Source: Tersicoccus solisilvae (GTDB lineage: Bacteria; Actinomycetota; Actinomycetes; Actinomycetales; Micrococcaceae). From it: a DNA stretch of 64,000 bases. The notes under the pieces were generated by a model, which worked only from the letters and a program-made list of their open reading frames with translations, made no database searches and had not been told where the DNA came from. The stretch's first letter is position 1; the number at the start of each line of letters is the position of its first letter. Below are positions 1 through 7,964 of the stretch, in pieces. Position numbers and translations under genes: made by a program. The DNA is taken from NCBI RefSeq assembly GCF_014643255.1, contig NZ_BMJI01000010.1, positions 31,846-95,845 on the forward strand. The letters are read 5' to 3'.

Positions 1-495
1 GACCAGCGCGAGGTAGCTCTCCAGGTCGGTGGCCTCGGCCCAGTCGTTGATGCCGTGCAGGCGGGTCGCGTCCTCGTCCGTGACGATCTGCAGCCGGTCC
101 GCCAGCACGAGCCGGACGTCGTTGATCGCCTTCGACAGGATGGTCGCCTGCTCGGGGTCGAGCTGGATCGGGTCGGACTCGATCATCACCTGCGCCGCCT
201 TGAGGCCCGCGGTCTTCTGTTCGCGCAGCCCGCGCTCGGTCAGCCGCCGGAACTCGAGGGAGGCCTCGTCGTCCCCGTCGACCGCGTCGGGCAGCAGCCG
301 GCGCACCGCGGTGTCCTCGGGCACGGTGGCGTCGGGGTCGATGCCGACGAGGGCGGCGAGGGGGTCGTCGTCCGGCGCGGTCTCCGGTTCGACCATCGAG
401 GCCACGTCGTGGAAGAGCTTGCCCAGCAGTTCTCGCTCGGCATCCTCGAGCGAACCGGTGATGCCGCGGCGGGTGGAGCGGAATCCGTGCGCCAT
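1..495 (-). CDS. DUF2017 family protein (3' end outside window)
   Basis: The reading frame starts with ATG at 495 and stays open for 165 codons to the window edge, so the C-terminus is missing. The product begins MAHGFRSTRRG and is rich in charged helices. It has the features of DUF2017, a protein of unknown biochemical role that in actinobacteria is usually encoded directly after clpS. Its start codon overlaps the clpS stop (ATGA), so the two are translationally coupled. A role linked to ClpS/ClpP proteolysis is inference from context only. No enzymatic motif is visible. Confidence 0.8.
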   Translation of the reverse strand, partial: MAHGFRSTRRGITGSLEDAERELLGKLFHDVASMVEPETAPDDDPLAALVGIDPDATVPEDTAVRRLLPDAVDGDDEASLEFRRLTERGLREQKTAGLKAAQVMIESDPIQLDPEQATILSKAINDVRLVLADRLQIVTDEDATRLHGINDWAEATDLESYLALV

Positions 496-818
496 CAGCT
501 CTCGTCCGCCCGCCGGTAGGTGGCCCACAGGCCGTACCCGTGCATGGCGGTGGTGTCCTGCTCGATCTTCTCGCGGCTGCCGGTGGCGACGACGGAGCGG
601 CCCTGCTGGTGCACCTCCATCATCAGGGTGTTCGCCTTCTCCTCGGAGTACCCGAAGTAGCTGCGGAACACGAAGCTGACGTAGCTCATCAGGTTGACCG
701 GATCGTTCCAGACGATGAGCACCCACGGCACGTCGGGCTCGGTGCGGGCGTCGGGATCGGTCCGCGGTGCCGGCGACGAGAGCGGTGAGGTCTGCTCGAT
801 CGGGACGGCGATGGACAT
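495..818 (-). CDS. clpS: ATP-dependent Clp protease adaptor ClpS
   Basis: This 107-residue protein has the ClpS core: PWVLIVWNDPVNLMSYV at about 31-47 (the N-degron pocket region with its conserved Asn-Asp-Pro), then the Tyr-Val-Phe-Arg helix and the MEVHQQGRSVV segment. ClpS binds the N-domain of ClpC/ClpA and delivers substrates with destabilising N-terminal residues to ClpP. The first 30 residues are a flexible Pro/Thr-rich tail, typical of the family. The ATG at 818 is preceded by GGAGGA with no spacer. A TACCAT box ends 6 nt before the ATG, so a leaderless transcript is more likely than Shine-Dalgarno initiation. It is followed without gap by the DUF2017 gene and is divergent from pncB. 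Confidence 0.95.
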   Translation of the reverse strand: MSIAVPIEQTSPLSSPAPRTDPDARTEPDVPWVLIVWNDPVNLMSYVSFVFRSYFGYSEEKANTLMMEVHQQGRSVVATGSREKIEQDTTAMHGYGLWATYRRADES

Positions 819-824
819 TCCTCC

Positions 825-830
825 ATGGTA
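825..830 (-). promoter_or_regulatory. Leaderless-type -10 box of clpS
   Basis: TACCAT on the minus strand, 6 nt before the clpS ATG. Transcription would start at or next to the start codon. Confidence 0.55.
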
Positions 831-844
831 GTGGGCCGGTGACC

Positions 845-850
845 TAGGGT
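845..850 (+). promoter_or_regulatory. Leaderless-type -10 box of pncB
   Basis: TAGGGT, 6 nt before the pncB GTG. There is no Shine-Dalgarno sequence. Only 14 bp separate it from the divergent clpS -10 box, so the two promoters overlap. Confidence 0.6.
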
Positions 851-856
851 GGACCC

Positions 857-2185
857 GTGAGTGAGGCCACCCCCGCGCGCCGGCCCAGCACGGCGCTGTT
901 CACCGATCACTACGAGCTGACCATGCTGCAGGCGGCCCTGCACTCGGGCGCCGCGCATCGCCGCTCGGTGTTCGAGGTGTTCGCCCGCCGGCTGCCGACC
1001 GGGCGGCGGTACGGCGTCGTCGCCGGGACCGGGCGGCTGCTCGAGGGGATCGCCGACTTCCGGTTCGGGCAGGAGCAGCTGGCGTTCCTCGAGTCCACGC
1101 GCGTCGTGAACCGGCAGACCCTCGACTTCCTCGCCGACTACCGGTTCACCGGATCCGTGCGGGGCTACGCCGAGGGCGAGATGTACTTCCCGAACTCACC
1201 GATCCTCACCGTCGAGGGGACGTTCGCCGAGGCGTGCCTGCTGGAGACGTATCTGCTCTCGGTCCTGAACTACGACAGCGCCATCGCCTCCGCCGCCTCC
1301 CGGATGACCCTGGCCGCCGGGGACCGGCCGTGCCTGGAGATGGGGGCCCGCCGGATCCAGGAGGACGCCGCCGTCGCCGCCTCCCGCGCCGCCGTCATCG
1401 CCGGCTTCACCGGCACCTCCAACCTGGAGGCGGGCCGCCGCTGGGGGCTGACCACGATCGGCACCGCCGCGCACTCCTTCACCCTGCTGCACGACAGCGA
1501 GGAGGAGGCCTTCGCCGCCCAGCTGGAGTCGATGGGCCACGACACCACGCTGCTGGTGGACACCTACGACGTCGAGGCGGCCGTGCGCACCGCGGTCCGG
1601 CTCGTCGGCGCCGAGCTGGGCGCGGTGCGCCTGGACTCGGGTGACCTGGCCGTCCAGGCCCGGGAGGTGCGGGACCTGCTCGACTCCCTCGGCAACCGGG
1701 ACACCCGGATCACCGTCACCTCGGACCTCGACGAGTTCGCCATCGCGGGCCTCGCCGCGGCACCGGTCGACTCGTACGGCGTCGGCACCCAGCTGGTGAT
1801 CGGCTCCGGCGTGCCCACCGCGTCCATGGTGTACAAGCTGGTCGCCCGGCAGGGGGACGACGGCCGCTGGGTGAACGTGGCCAAGGCGTCCAAGGACAAG
1901 GTGTCGATCGGTGGGGACAAGTGGGGTCTGCGCCGCCTCGACGAGGACGGCGTCGCCACCGCGGAGGTGGTGCGGATCGGCGGCAGGCCCGAGAACGACG
2001 GCGACGACCGACCGCTCACCTGCGACTTCATCGTCGACGGCGAGCTGCAGGACGGCTGGACCGGGCCCGAAGGCGTGACCCGCGCCGCCGCGCACCACGC
2101 CGCTGCGCGGGCGGAACTGCCGCGGGCGGTGCAGTCGATGTCCCGCGGCGAGCCGGTGATCCCGACCGTCGTGGAGACCGACTGA
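857..2185 (+). CDS. pncB: Nicotinate phosphoribosyltransferase
   Basis: This enzyme makes nicotinate mononucleotide from nicotinate and PRPP with ATP hydrolysis, the entry step of the Preiss-Handler NAD salvage route. The 442-residue product opens with the family hallmark TDHYELTMLQAAL at about 16-28. It carries the phosphorylatable histidine region GTAAHSFTLL with His206, and the LDSGD motif at 259-263 in the phosphate-binding barrel. The start is GTG at 857, chosen because a TAGGGT -10 box lies 6 nt upstream and no ribosome binding site is present. pncA follows 47 bp downstream on the same strand, giving a two-step nicotinamide-to-NaMN module. Confidence 0.95.
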   Translation: MSEATPARRPSTALFTDHYELTMLQAALHSGAAHRRSVFEVFARRLPTGRRYGVVAGTGRLLEGIADFRFGQEQLAFLESTRVVNRQTLDFLADYRFTGSVRGYAEGEMYFPNSPILTVEGTFAEACLLETYLLSVLNYDSAIASAASRMTLAAGDRPCLEMGARRIQEDAAVAASRAAVIAGFTGTSNLEAGRRWGLTTIGTAAHSFTLLHDSEEEAFAAQLESMGHDTTLLVDTYDVEAAVRTAVRLVGAELGAVRLDSGDLAVQAREVRDLLDSLGNRDTRITVTSDLDEFAIAGLAAAPVDSYGVGTQLVIGSGVPTASMVYKLVARQGDDGRWVNVAKASKDKVSIGGDKWGLRRLDEDGVATAEVVRIGGRPENDGDDRPLTCDFIVDGELQDGWTGPEGVTRAAAHHAAARAELPRAVQSMSRGEPVIPTVVETD

Positions 2186-2232
2186 CGTCTCGCGGCCACC
2201 GAGCAGCTCCGGACCGGATCCGAGGAGGACGC

Positions 2233-2859
2233 ATGGGCAGGGCACTGATCGTCGTGGACGTGCAGAACGACTTCTGCGAGGGCGGCGCGCTGGCGGTCGA
2301 GGGCGGCGCGGCCGTCGCGGCCCGTATCACCGCCCACCTGCGCGACCACCGGGACGCGTACGACGTCGTCGTCGGCACCCAGGACTGGCACATCGACCCG
2401 GGCTCCCACTTCTCGGAGCACCCGGACTTCGTCACGAGCTGGCCCGTGCACTGCGTCGCCGGCACGGAGGGTGCGGGCCTGCACCCGGCGCTGGACGCCG
2501 GCGCCATCGACGCGCTGTTCCACAAGGGTGAGTACAGCGACGGCTACTCCGGGTTCGAGGGGCACACGGGCGAGCCGGGCTCCGAGGAGGACCTCGCCCG
2601 TTGGCTGCGCGAGCGCGACATCGACACGCTCGACGTCGCCGGCATCGCCACCGACCACTGCGTGCGTGCCACCGCCCTGGACGGCGCCCGGTCCGGGTTC
2701 GCCGTCTCCGTCCTCGCCGACCTCGCGGCCGGGGTGGCGCCGGACTCGACGGCGCGGGCGCTGGCCGAGCTGACCGCCGCCGGGGTCACCGTCACCGACA
2801 GCGGCGCGGGCAGCGGCAGTGGTGCCGCGGGCGATCCCGACGCCGGGGCCACCCCGTGA
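2233..2859 (+). CDS. pncA: Nicotinamidase (pyrazinamidase-type isochorismatase fold)
   Basis: The 208-residue product hydrolyses nicotinamide to nicotinate and ammonia, feeding pncB. The visible catalytic triad is Asp9 (VVDVQNDF), Lys98 (HKGEYS) and Cys143 (TDHCVRAT). The metal site is Asp-Trp-His in the TQDWHID segment with a later His. The ATG at 2233 has a good GAGGAGG ribosome binding site 4-5 nt upstream. The last 20 residues are a Gly/Ser/Ala-rich tail not needed for the fold. The next gene starts with GTG overlapping this stop codon (GTGA), so at least these two genes are co-translated. Confidence 0.95.
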   Translation: MGRALIVVDVQNDFCEGGALAVEGGAAVAARITAHLRDHRDAYDVVVGTQDWHIDPGSHFSEHPDFVTSWPVHCVAGTEGAGLHPALDAGAIDALFHKGEYSDGYSGFEGHTGEPGSEEDLARWLRERDIDTLDVAGIATDHCVRATALDGARSGFAVSVLADLAAGVAPDSTARALAELTAAGVTVTDSGAGSGSGAAGDPDAGATP

Positions 2860-3662
2860 CCGCCGACGCGAACCCGAACGGGAGCGGCCACGGCGGGGGC
2901 CGCGTCGTCGTGCTCGGCGGATCCGGTCTGCTCGGCACCCGCGCCGCGGAGCAGCTCGCCGCCCGCGGCCACGCGGTGGTCCGCGTCAGCCGGGCGACCG
3001 GGGTCGACGCGACCACGGGCGCCGGCCTGGCCGAGGCGTTCGCCGGGGCGAGCGCCGTCGTGGACTGCCTGAACATCGCGACCACGCGGCGCGGGCCCGC
3101 CGTGGACTTCTTCACCGGCACGGCCACGCGGATCGCGGACGCCGCCCGGACCGCGGGCGTGGGCCACGTCGTCTGCCTGTCCATCGTCAACGTCACCGAG
3201 CCGGCGCTGCGGTCGGCGCTCGGTTACTACGCCGGCAAGGCCGCGCAGGACGACGTCTACCGCCGCCGCCTGCTCGGCACCGACGTGGGCTTCACCAGCC
3301 TGCGCTCGACGCAGTGGTTCGAGTTCGCCGAGCAGCTGCTGCGCCAGATCCGGATCGGCCCGCTGGCGGTGGTGCCCGTGATGCGCGTGCGGCCGGTGGC
3401 CGCCGACGCCGTCGCCGAGGCGATCGCCGACATGGTCGACGAGGGCCCGCCGAGCGCGGCGCGCACGGTCGACGTCGCCGGACCCGAGGTGATGGACACC
3501 GGCGCGATGGCCCGCCGGCTGGCCGAGGCGCGCGGGACCCCGGCGGTCGCGACCGTGCCGATGCCGCGGCGCGCGCTGCGGACCGGGGGCCTGTTGCCGC
3601 CACCCGACGCCCGGATCGACCGGCGCACGTTCGCCGAGTGGGCGGCCCGGCACCACGCCTGA
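2856..3662 (+). CDS. NAD(P)-binding atypical SDR / NmrA-like protein
   Basis: The product is 268 residues from GTG 2856, which overlaps the pncA stop. It shows a dinucleotide-binding Rossmann start VVVLGGSGLLGTRAAEQL near residue 15, followed by the atypical SDR pattern of short strands and a C-terminal domain ending WAARHHA. No YxxxK catalytic pair is evident, which fits the NmrA-like group that binds NAD(P) and may act as reductase or redox sensor. Substrate is unknown. Coupling to pncA suggests it is co-regulated with NAD salvage, but that is inference. Confidence 0.75.
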   Translation: MTADANPNGSGHGGGRVVVLGGSGLLGTRAAEQLAARGHAVVRVSRATGVDATTGAGLAEAFAGASAVVDCLNIATTRRGPAVDFFTGTATRIADAARTAGVGHVVCLSIVNVTEPALRSALGYYAGKAAQDDVYRRRLLGTDVGFTSLRSTQWFEFAEQLLRQIRIGPLAVVPVMRVRPVAADAVAEAIADMVDEGPPSAARTVDVAGPEVMDTGAMARRLAEARGTPAVATVPMPRRALRTGGLLPPPDARIDRRTFAEWAARHHA

Positions 3663-3754
3663 GATCGGCGGCCGAGCACACCGGGCGTCCAGCCTGCTCC
3701 GATAGCGTTGTCGGCGACCTTGCCGGCCGGCACCCCGACCCCTGGAGTTCGCTC

Positions 3755-4225
3755 GTGAGTCCCCGCACCCTGTTCCGCCGTCTCGCGCTGATCGAGGCGG
3801 TCACCTGGACCCTGCTGCTGATCGGCATGGTGCTCAAGTACGTCACGGCGACCACCGAGCTCGGTGTGCGGATCGGCGGCGGGCTGCACGGCCTGGCGTT
3901 CCTGGCCTACGTGGCGGCCACCGTGTACGTCGCGATCGACGGCCGCTGGACGGCGGCTCGGGCGGCGCTCGGTCTGGCCTCGGCGGTGATCCCGTACGCC
4001 ACGCTGCCGTTCGAGCGCTCCGCCGAGCGCCGCGGGCTGCTGGCCGACCGGTGGCGGCTGGGTCCGGGCGCTGGTGGGACGGGCGAGGCGCCGCGCACCG
4101 GCGTCGAACGCCTGCTGGCCGCGACGCTGCGCCGGCCGGTGGCGACCGTCGTCATCGGCGCCGTCGTCGTGCTCGCCGTCTTCGCCGCGCTGCTCGTCGT
4201 CGGCCCACCCGTCCCCCGAGGCTGA
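3755..4225 (+). CDS. DUF3817 membrane protein
   Basis: 156 residues from GTG 3755, with a GGAG ribosome binding site 9 nt upstream. The N-terminal half (RLALIEAVTWTLLLIGMVLKY, then GGLHGLAFLAYVAATVYVAID) is the conserved DUF3817 two-helix core. A third short hydrophobic stretch (SAVIPYATLPFE) and a C-terminal helix (VATVVIGAVVVLAVFAALLVV) follow. The function of the family is unknown. The gene ends 15 bp before a 73-bp palindromic element shared with the convergent gene downstream. Confidence 0.8.
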   Translation: MSPRTLFRRLALIEAVTWTLLLIGMVLKYVTATTELGVRIGGGLHGLAFLAYVAATVYVAIDGRWTAARAALGLASAVIPYATLPFERSAERRGLLADRWRLGPGAGGTGEAPRTGVERLLAATLRRPVATVVIGAVVVLAVFAALLVVGPPVPRG

Positions 4226-4240
4226 CGGCGCCCCCGCCCC

Positions 4241-4313
4241 CGCCAGCTCGTCAATAGATGTCGACGCAACCGCTTGCATCCGCCTGGATCGGACATCGAG
4301 TGACGACCTGGCG
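4241..4313. repeat. 73-bp palindromic element, copy 1
   Basis: Left arm CGCCAGCTCGTCAATAGATG (4241-4260). Right arm CATCGAGTGACGACCTGGCG (4294-4313), which matches the inverse of the left arm at 16 of 20 positions. The middle 33 bp are unrelated to the other copies except at the arm-proximal TCG. It lies between two convergent genes, 15 bp after the stop at 4225 and 14 bp before the stop at 4328. This is the most diverged copy of the family. Confidence 0.85.
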
Positions 4314-4327
4314 GGATCGCGGGATCG

Positions 4328-5998
4328 CTAGCGCGCCAGTGCCCGGCCGACCGTGCGGCCGGTGAACAGGCAGCCGCCGAGGAACGTCCCTTCCAGCGCG
4401 TTGTACCCGTGCAGGCCGCCGCCGCCGAAGCCGGCCGCCTCCCCCGCCGCGTACAGTCCCGGGATCGGGCTGGCCGTGCCGTCCAACACGCGGCCGGCCA
4501 GGTCCGTCTGCAGGCCGCCGAGCGTCTTGCGCGTCAGCACGTGCAGCCGGACGCCGATCAGCGGGCCGGCCGCCGGGTCGAGCACGCGGTGCGGGGTGGC
4601 CACCCGCATCAGCCGGTCCCCGCGGAAGCGGCGCGCGTTGCGGATCCCCACCACCTGCGCGTCCTTGGCGAACGGGTTGGCCAGCTGCGCGTCCCGCTCG
4701 ACGATCTGCCGACGCAGGCCGCCGACGTCGAGCAGCGGCGTCCCGGTCAACCCGTTCATCCTCCGCACCAGCTCGTCCAGCGTGTCGGCGACGACGAAGT
4801 CCTCTCCGTGCCGCTTGAACGCCTCGACGGGACCGGGCGCGCCGCGGCCCAGCCGGGTCCTCACCAGCAGCTTGAGGTCGCGGTTCGTCAGGTCGGGGTT
4901 CTGCTCGGAACCGGAGAGGGCGAACTCCTTCTCGATCATCCTCTGGGTGAGCACGAACCACGAGTGGCTGTGCTCGGACAGGTCCGGCGTCGTGCGCAGG
5001 TGCCGCAGCGTAGCGAGCGTGTCGTAGCCGGGCAGCGCCGGGAACGGCAGCCGCCGGCCGAGCGCGTCGAACCACAGCGGCGACGGGCCGGGCAGGATCC
5101 GGATCCCGTGGCCGGGCCAGATCGGGTTCCCGTTGGCGATGCCCTCGGTGTAGTGCCACATCCGGTCCCGGTTGACCAGCCGGCCACCGGCGCGGGCGGT
5201 GGCCTCGAGTATGCGGCCGTCGACGTGGGCGGGCACCCCGGTGATCAGGTGCGCGGGCGGGGTGCCGAGCCGCTCGGGCCACCAGCGGCGGATCGCGTCG
5301 TGGTTCGCCCCGATGCCGCCGGAGGCGACGACGACGGCGTCCGCGGTGATGCTGAAGTCCCCGGCCGGCTCGCGGGTCGAGGAGACGCCGCGCGGGGCGT
5401 CGTCGTCGGCCAGGATCGTGCCGCGCACCCCGGTCACCGCGCCGCCGGTGACCACGAGCTCGTCCACCCGGTGCCGGAACAGCAGCCGGATCGCGCCGTC
5501 GGCCGCGGCCCGGCGGGCGCGCTGCGCGAAGGGGCCGCTGACGCCCGTGCCGGTGCCCCAGGGCAGGTGGAAGCGGGGCACCGAGTTGCCGTGGCCTCCG
5601 GCCCGGCCGTCGCCGCGCTCGGCCCAGCCGACCACGGGCGTGAAGGAGACGCCGAGGGACCGCAGCCAGGCCAGCTTCTCGCCCGCGGCGAACTCGACAT
5701 AGGCCCGCGCCCAGCGCCGACCCCACTCGTCCTCGGGATGCTGCCCTCCGAACCGGTCCCAGCCGGCACTGCCCGTCCAGTCCTGCCAGGCCAGCTCGGC
5801 GGAGTCCTTGACGCCGAGCCGGCGCTGCATCGGGGTGTCGACGAGGAACAGGCCGCCGAAGGACCAGTGCGCCTGGCCGCCGAGGTTGTGCTCGTTCTCC
5901 TGTTCCAGGACCACGACTCGGCGGCCGGCGGCGACCAGCTCGTGACAGGCGGTCAGGCCCGCGAGCCCGGCCCCGATGATGACGACGTCGGCATGCAT
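4328..5998 (-). CDS. FAD-binding dehydrogenase (fumarate reductase/KstD-like flavoprotein)
   Basis: The 556-residue product begins with a textbook FAD site VVIIGAGLAGLTACHEL (residues 5-21) and a following acidic strand end (VVVLEQENEHNLGGQAHWS). It ends with the second FAD contact GLYAAGEAAGFGGGGLHGYN. The NLGGQ and YNALEGTFLGG motifs are those of the COG3573 FAD-binding dehydrogenase group, related to fumarate reductase flavoprotein and 3-ketosteroid dehydrogenase. The natural substrate cannot be read from sequence. It is monocistronic in appearance, with a palindromic element on each side. A degenerate GATGAT box 6 nt before the ATG could drive a leaderless transcript. Confidence 0.85.
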   Translation of the reverse strand: MHADVVIIGAGLAGLTACHELVAAGRRVVVLEQENEHNLGGQAHWSFGGLFLVDTPMQRRLGVKDSAELAWQDWTGSAGWDRFGGQHPEDEWGRRWARAYVEFAAGEKLAWLRSLGVSFTPVVGWAERGDGRAGGHGNSVPRFHLPWGTGTGVSGPFAQRARRAAADGAIRLLFRHRVDELVVTGGAVTGVRGTILADDDAPRGVSSTREPAGDFSITADAVVVASGGIGANHDAIRRWWPERLGTPPAHLITGVPAHVDGRILEATARAGGRLVNRDRMWHYTEGIANGNPIWPGHGIRILPGPSPLWFDALGRRLPFPALPGYDTLATLRHLRTTPDLSEHSHSWFVLTQRMIEKEFALSGSEQNPDLTNRDLKLLVRTRLGRGAPGPVEAFKRHGEDFVVADTLDELVRRMNGLTGTPLLDVGGLRRQIVERDAQLANPFAKDAQVVGIRNARRFRGDRLMRVATPHRVLDPAAGPLIGVRLHVLTRKTLGGLQTDLAGRVLDGTASPIPGLYAAGEAAGFGGGGLHGYNALEGTFLGGCLFTGRTVGRALAR

Positions 5999-6024
5999 GC
6001 TGCCATCATCCTCGACCCCCCTCT

Positions 6025-6097
6025 CGCCAGCTCGTCAATAGATGCACACGTCGGGGCCGTTTCGGGCCCGGATGCGACATCAATTGACGACCTGGCG
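6025..6097. repeat. 73-bp palindromic element, copy 2
   Basis: Left arm CGCCAGCTCGTCAATAGATG (6025-6044). Right arm CATCAATTGACGACCTGGCG (6078-6097), differing from the perfect inverse at two positions. Total length is 73 bp, identical to copies 1 and 3. It lies 12 bp past the helicase stop codon (6110, minus strand), with a pyrimidine-rich spacer in the transcript sense. Confidence 0.9.
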
Positions 6098-6109
6098 CAG
6101 AAGAGCGGG

Positions 6110-7918
6110 TCACGTCCGGCCGATGAACCAGTTCTGCAGCTTCGCCAGGCGGCTCTCGAGCTGGGCCGCGTTGGCCTGGGCGACCGGCGGGCCACCGCAG
6201 AGCCGCCGCAGCTCGGCGTGGATGACGCCGTGCGGGGTGCCCGAGCGTGCGGACCAGGCGGAGACGTTCTTCGCCAGCTGGTTGCGCAGGTCCTTGAGCA
6301 TCCGGTGGTCGGGCATCGCCGGACCGGTCGGGGCGGGGCGGGTGGACTTCTGCCGGCGCAGCTCCTCCGCCTGCCGCGCCCGCAGCAGGTCACCGATCTG
6401 GTCGGCGTCCAACAGCCCCGGGATGCCGAGGAAGTCCTGCTCGTGCTCGCCGCCGAGTTCGCCGCCCGTGCCGAACTCGCTGCCGTCGAACAGGACGCGG
6501 TCGAACGACGCCTGTGACTCCAGGGCCTCGAACTTCGCCTTCGTCAGGGAGTCCGACGCGCGGTCCTCCCGGTTGGCGGCGGCCAGCTCCGCGTCATCGA
6601 GCATCTCGTCGGACTCGACCTCGACGGTGGCGACCGGCCGGTCCAGCGCGTGGTCTCGCTCGAGCTCCATCTGGTTCGCCAGGTCGGTCAGCGCCGGCAC
6701 GGAGGGCAGGAACACCGAGGCGGTCTCGCCGCGTTTGCGGGCACGCACGAAACGGCCCACGGCCTGGGCGAAGAACAGGGGCGTGGAGGTGGACGTCGCG
6801 TACACCCCGACCGCCAGCCGCGGCACGTCCACGCCCTCGGACACCATCCGCACCGCCACCATCCAGCGGCGGTCCGACTCGGTGAACTCCTCGATCTTCC
6901 GGGACGCGGCCTTGTCGTCGGAGAGCACCACGGTGGCCGGCTCGCCCGTGACCCGCTTGAGGATCGCGGCGTAGGCCTTGGCGTCGGTGTGGTCGGTGGC
7001 GATGACCAGGGCGCCGGCGTCGGGCACGGTGCGCCGCACCTCGGTCAGCCGCCGGTCCGCGGCCGCCAGCACGGAGGGGATCCACTCCCCCTCGGGGTTC
7101 AGCGCCGTCCGCCAGGCGTGGGCGGTGATGTCCTTCGTCGCACCCTCCCCGAGGTTCGCCGCCATCTCCTCGCCCTCGGAGGTGCGCCAGCGCATCTGCC
7201 CGGCGTAGGCCATGAAGATGACGGGCCGGACGACGTGGTCCTTCAGGGCCGGGCCGTAGCCGTAGGAGTAGTCCGCGCGGGAGCGGCGGATGCCGTCGCG
7301 GTCCTCGGCGTACTCGACGAACGGGATCTGGGCGGTGTCCGAGCGGAACGGGGTACCGGTCAGGGACAGGCGCCGGGTGGCGGGGTCGAAGGCCTCGCGC
7401 AGCCCGTCGCCCCAGGAGAGGGCGTCGCCGCCGTGGTGCACCTCGTCGAGGATGACGAGCGTGTTGGCCGCCTCGGTGCGGGCTCGGTGCAGCATGGGCT
7501 TGCTGGCGACCTGCGCGTACGTCAGCGCCACGCCGACGAAGTGGTCGCCGTGCCGGCCGTCGGCGTTCTTGAAGTTCGGGTCCAGGGCGATGCCGATGCG
7601 GGCGGCCGCGTCGGCCCACTGCCGCTTCAGGTGCTCGGTGGGGGCGACGACGGCGATGCGGCGCACGGTGCGCCGGGCCAGCAGCTCGGCCGCCAGACGC
7701 AGCGCGAAGGTCGTCTTGCCGGCGCCCGGGGTGGCGACGGCGAGGAAGTCCCGTGGATTGGTGGCGAAGTACTTCTCGAGCGCCTCGGCCTGCCACGCGC
7801 GCAGTTTCTGCGCGGTGCCCCACGCGGCGCGGTCGGGATAGGCGGGGGGCAGCGACGCCCCCGCGTCGGCCTGGGCTTCGAAGAGCGATTCGTTCATCAC
7901 GGTGCCGCGCGGTGTCAT
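6110..7918 (-). CDS. DEAD/DEAH-box superfamily II helicase
   Basis: About 602 residues. The helicase motifs are clear: Walker A VATPGAGKTTFALRL, motif II VILDEVHHGGD (DEVH), motif III SLTGTPFRSD, and a C-terminal RecA domain with QAVGRFVRARKRGE as motif VI. The layout resembles COG1061 (XPB/SSL2-like) DNA or RNA helicases found as single genes in actinobacteria. The cellular role is not established. The ATG at 7918 is preferred because an AGGAAG site lies 11 nt upstream; a second ATG seven codons later (7897) is possible. The gene follows the MFS gene by 46 bp and may be co-transcribed with it. Confidence 0.85.
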   Translation of the reverse strand: MTPRGTVMNESLFEAQADAGASLPPAYPDRAAWGTAQKLRAWQAEALEKYFATNPRDFLAVATPGAGKTTFALRLAAELLARRTVRRIAVVAPTEHLKRQWADAAARIGIALDPNFKNADGRHGDHFVGVALTYAQVASKPMLHRARTEAANTLVILDEVHHGGDALSWGDGLREAFDPATRRLSLTGTPFRSDTAQIPFVEYAEDRDGIRRSRADYSYGYGPALKDHVVRPVIFMAYAGQMRWRTSEGEEMAANLGEGATKDITAHAWRTALNPEGEWIPSVLAAADRRLTEVRRTVPDAGALVIATDHTDAKAYAAILKRVTGEPATVVLSDDKAASRKIEEFTESDRRWMVAVRMVSEGVDVPRLAVGVYATSTSTPLFFAQAVGRFVRARKRGETASVFLPSVPALTDLANQMELERDHALDRPVATVEVESDEMLDDAELAAANREDRASDSLTKAKFEALESQASFDRVLFDGSEFGTGGELGGEHEQDFLGIPGLLDADQIGDLLRARQAEELRRQKSTRPAPTGPAMPDHRMLKDLRNQLAKNVSAWSARSGTPHGVIHAELRRLCGGPPVAQANAAQLESRLAKLQNWFIGRT

Positions 7919-7964
7919 CCGCGCGCGGCTGCTTCCTTTCTCCACATCCGATGGGCCGGCCGCC

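Noticed and set aside
4241..4313. Palindromes as simple intrinsic terminators only
   Set aside because: The fixed 73-bp length, conserved 20-base arms in distant copies and lack of a T-tract go beyond an ordinary terminator, so they are listed as a repeat family.
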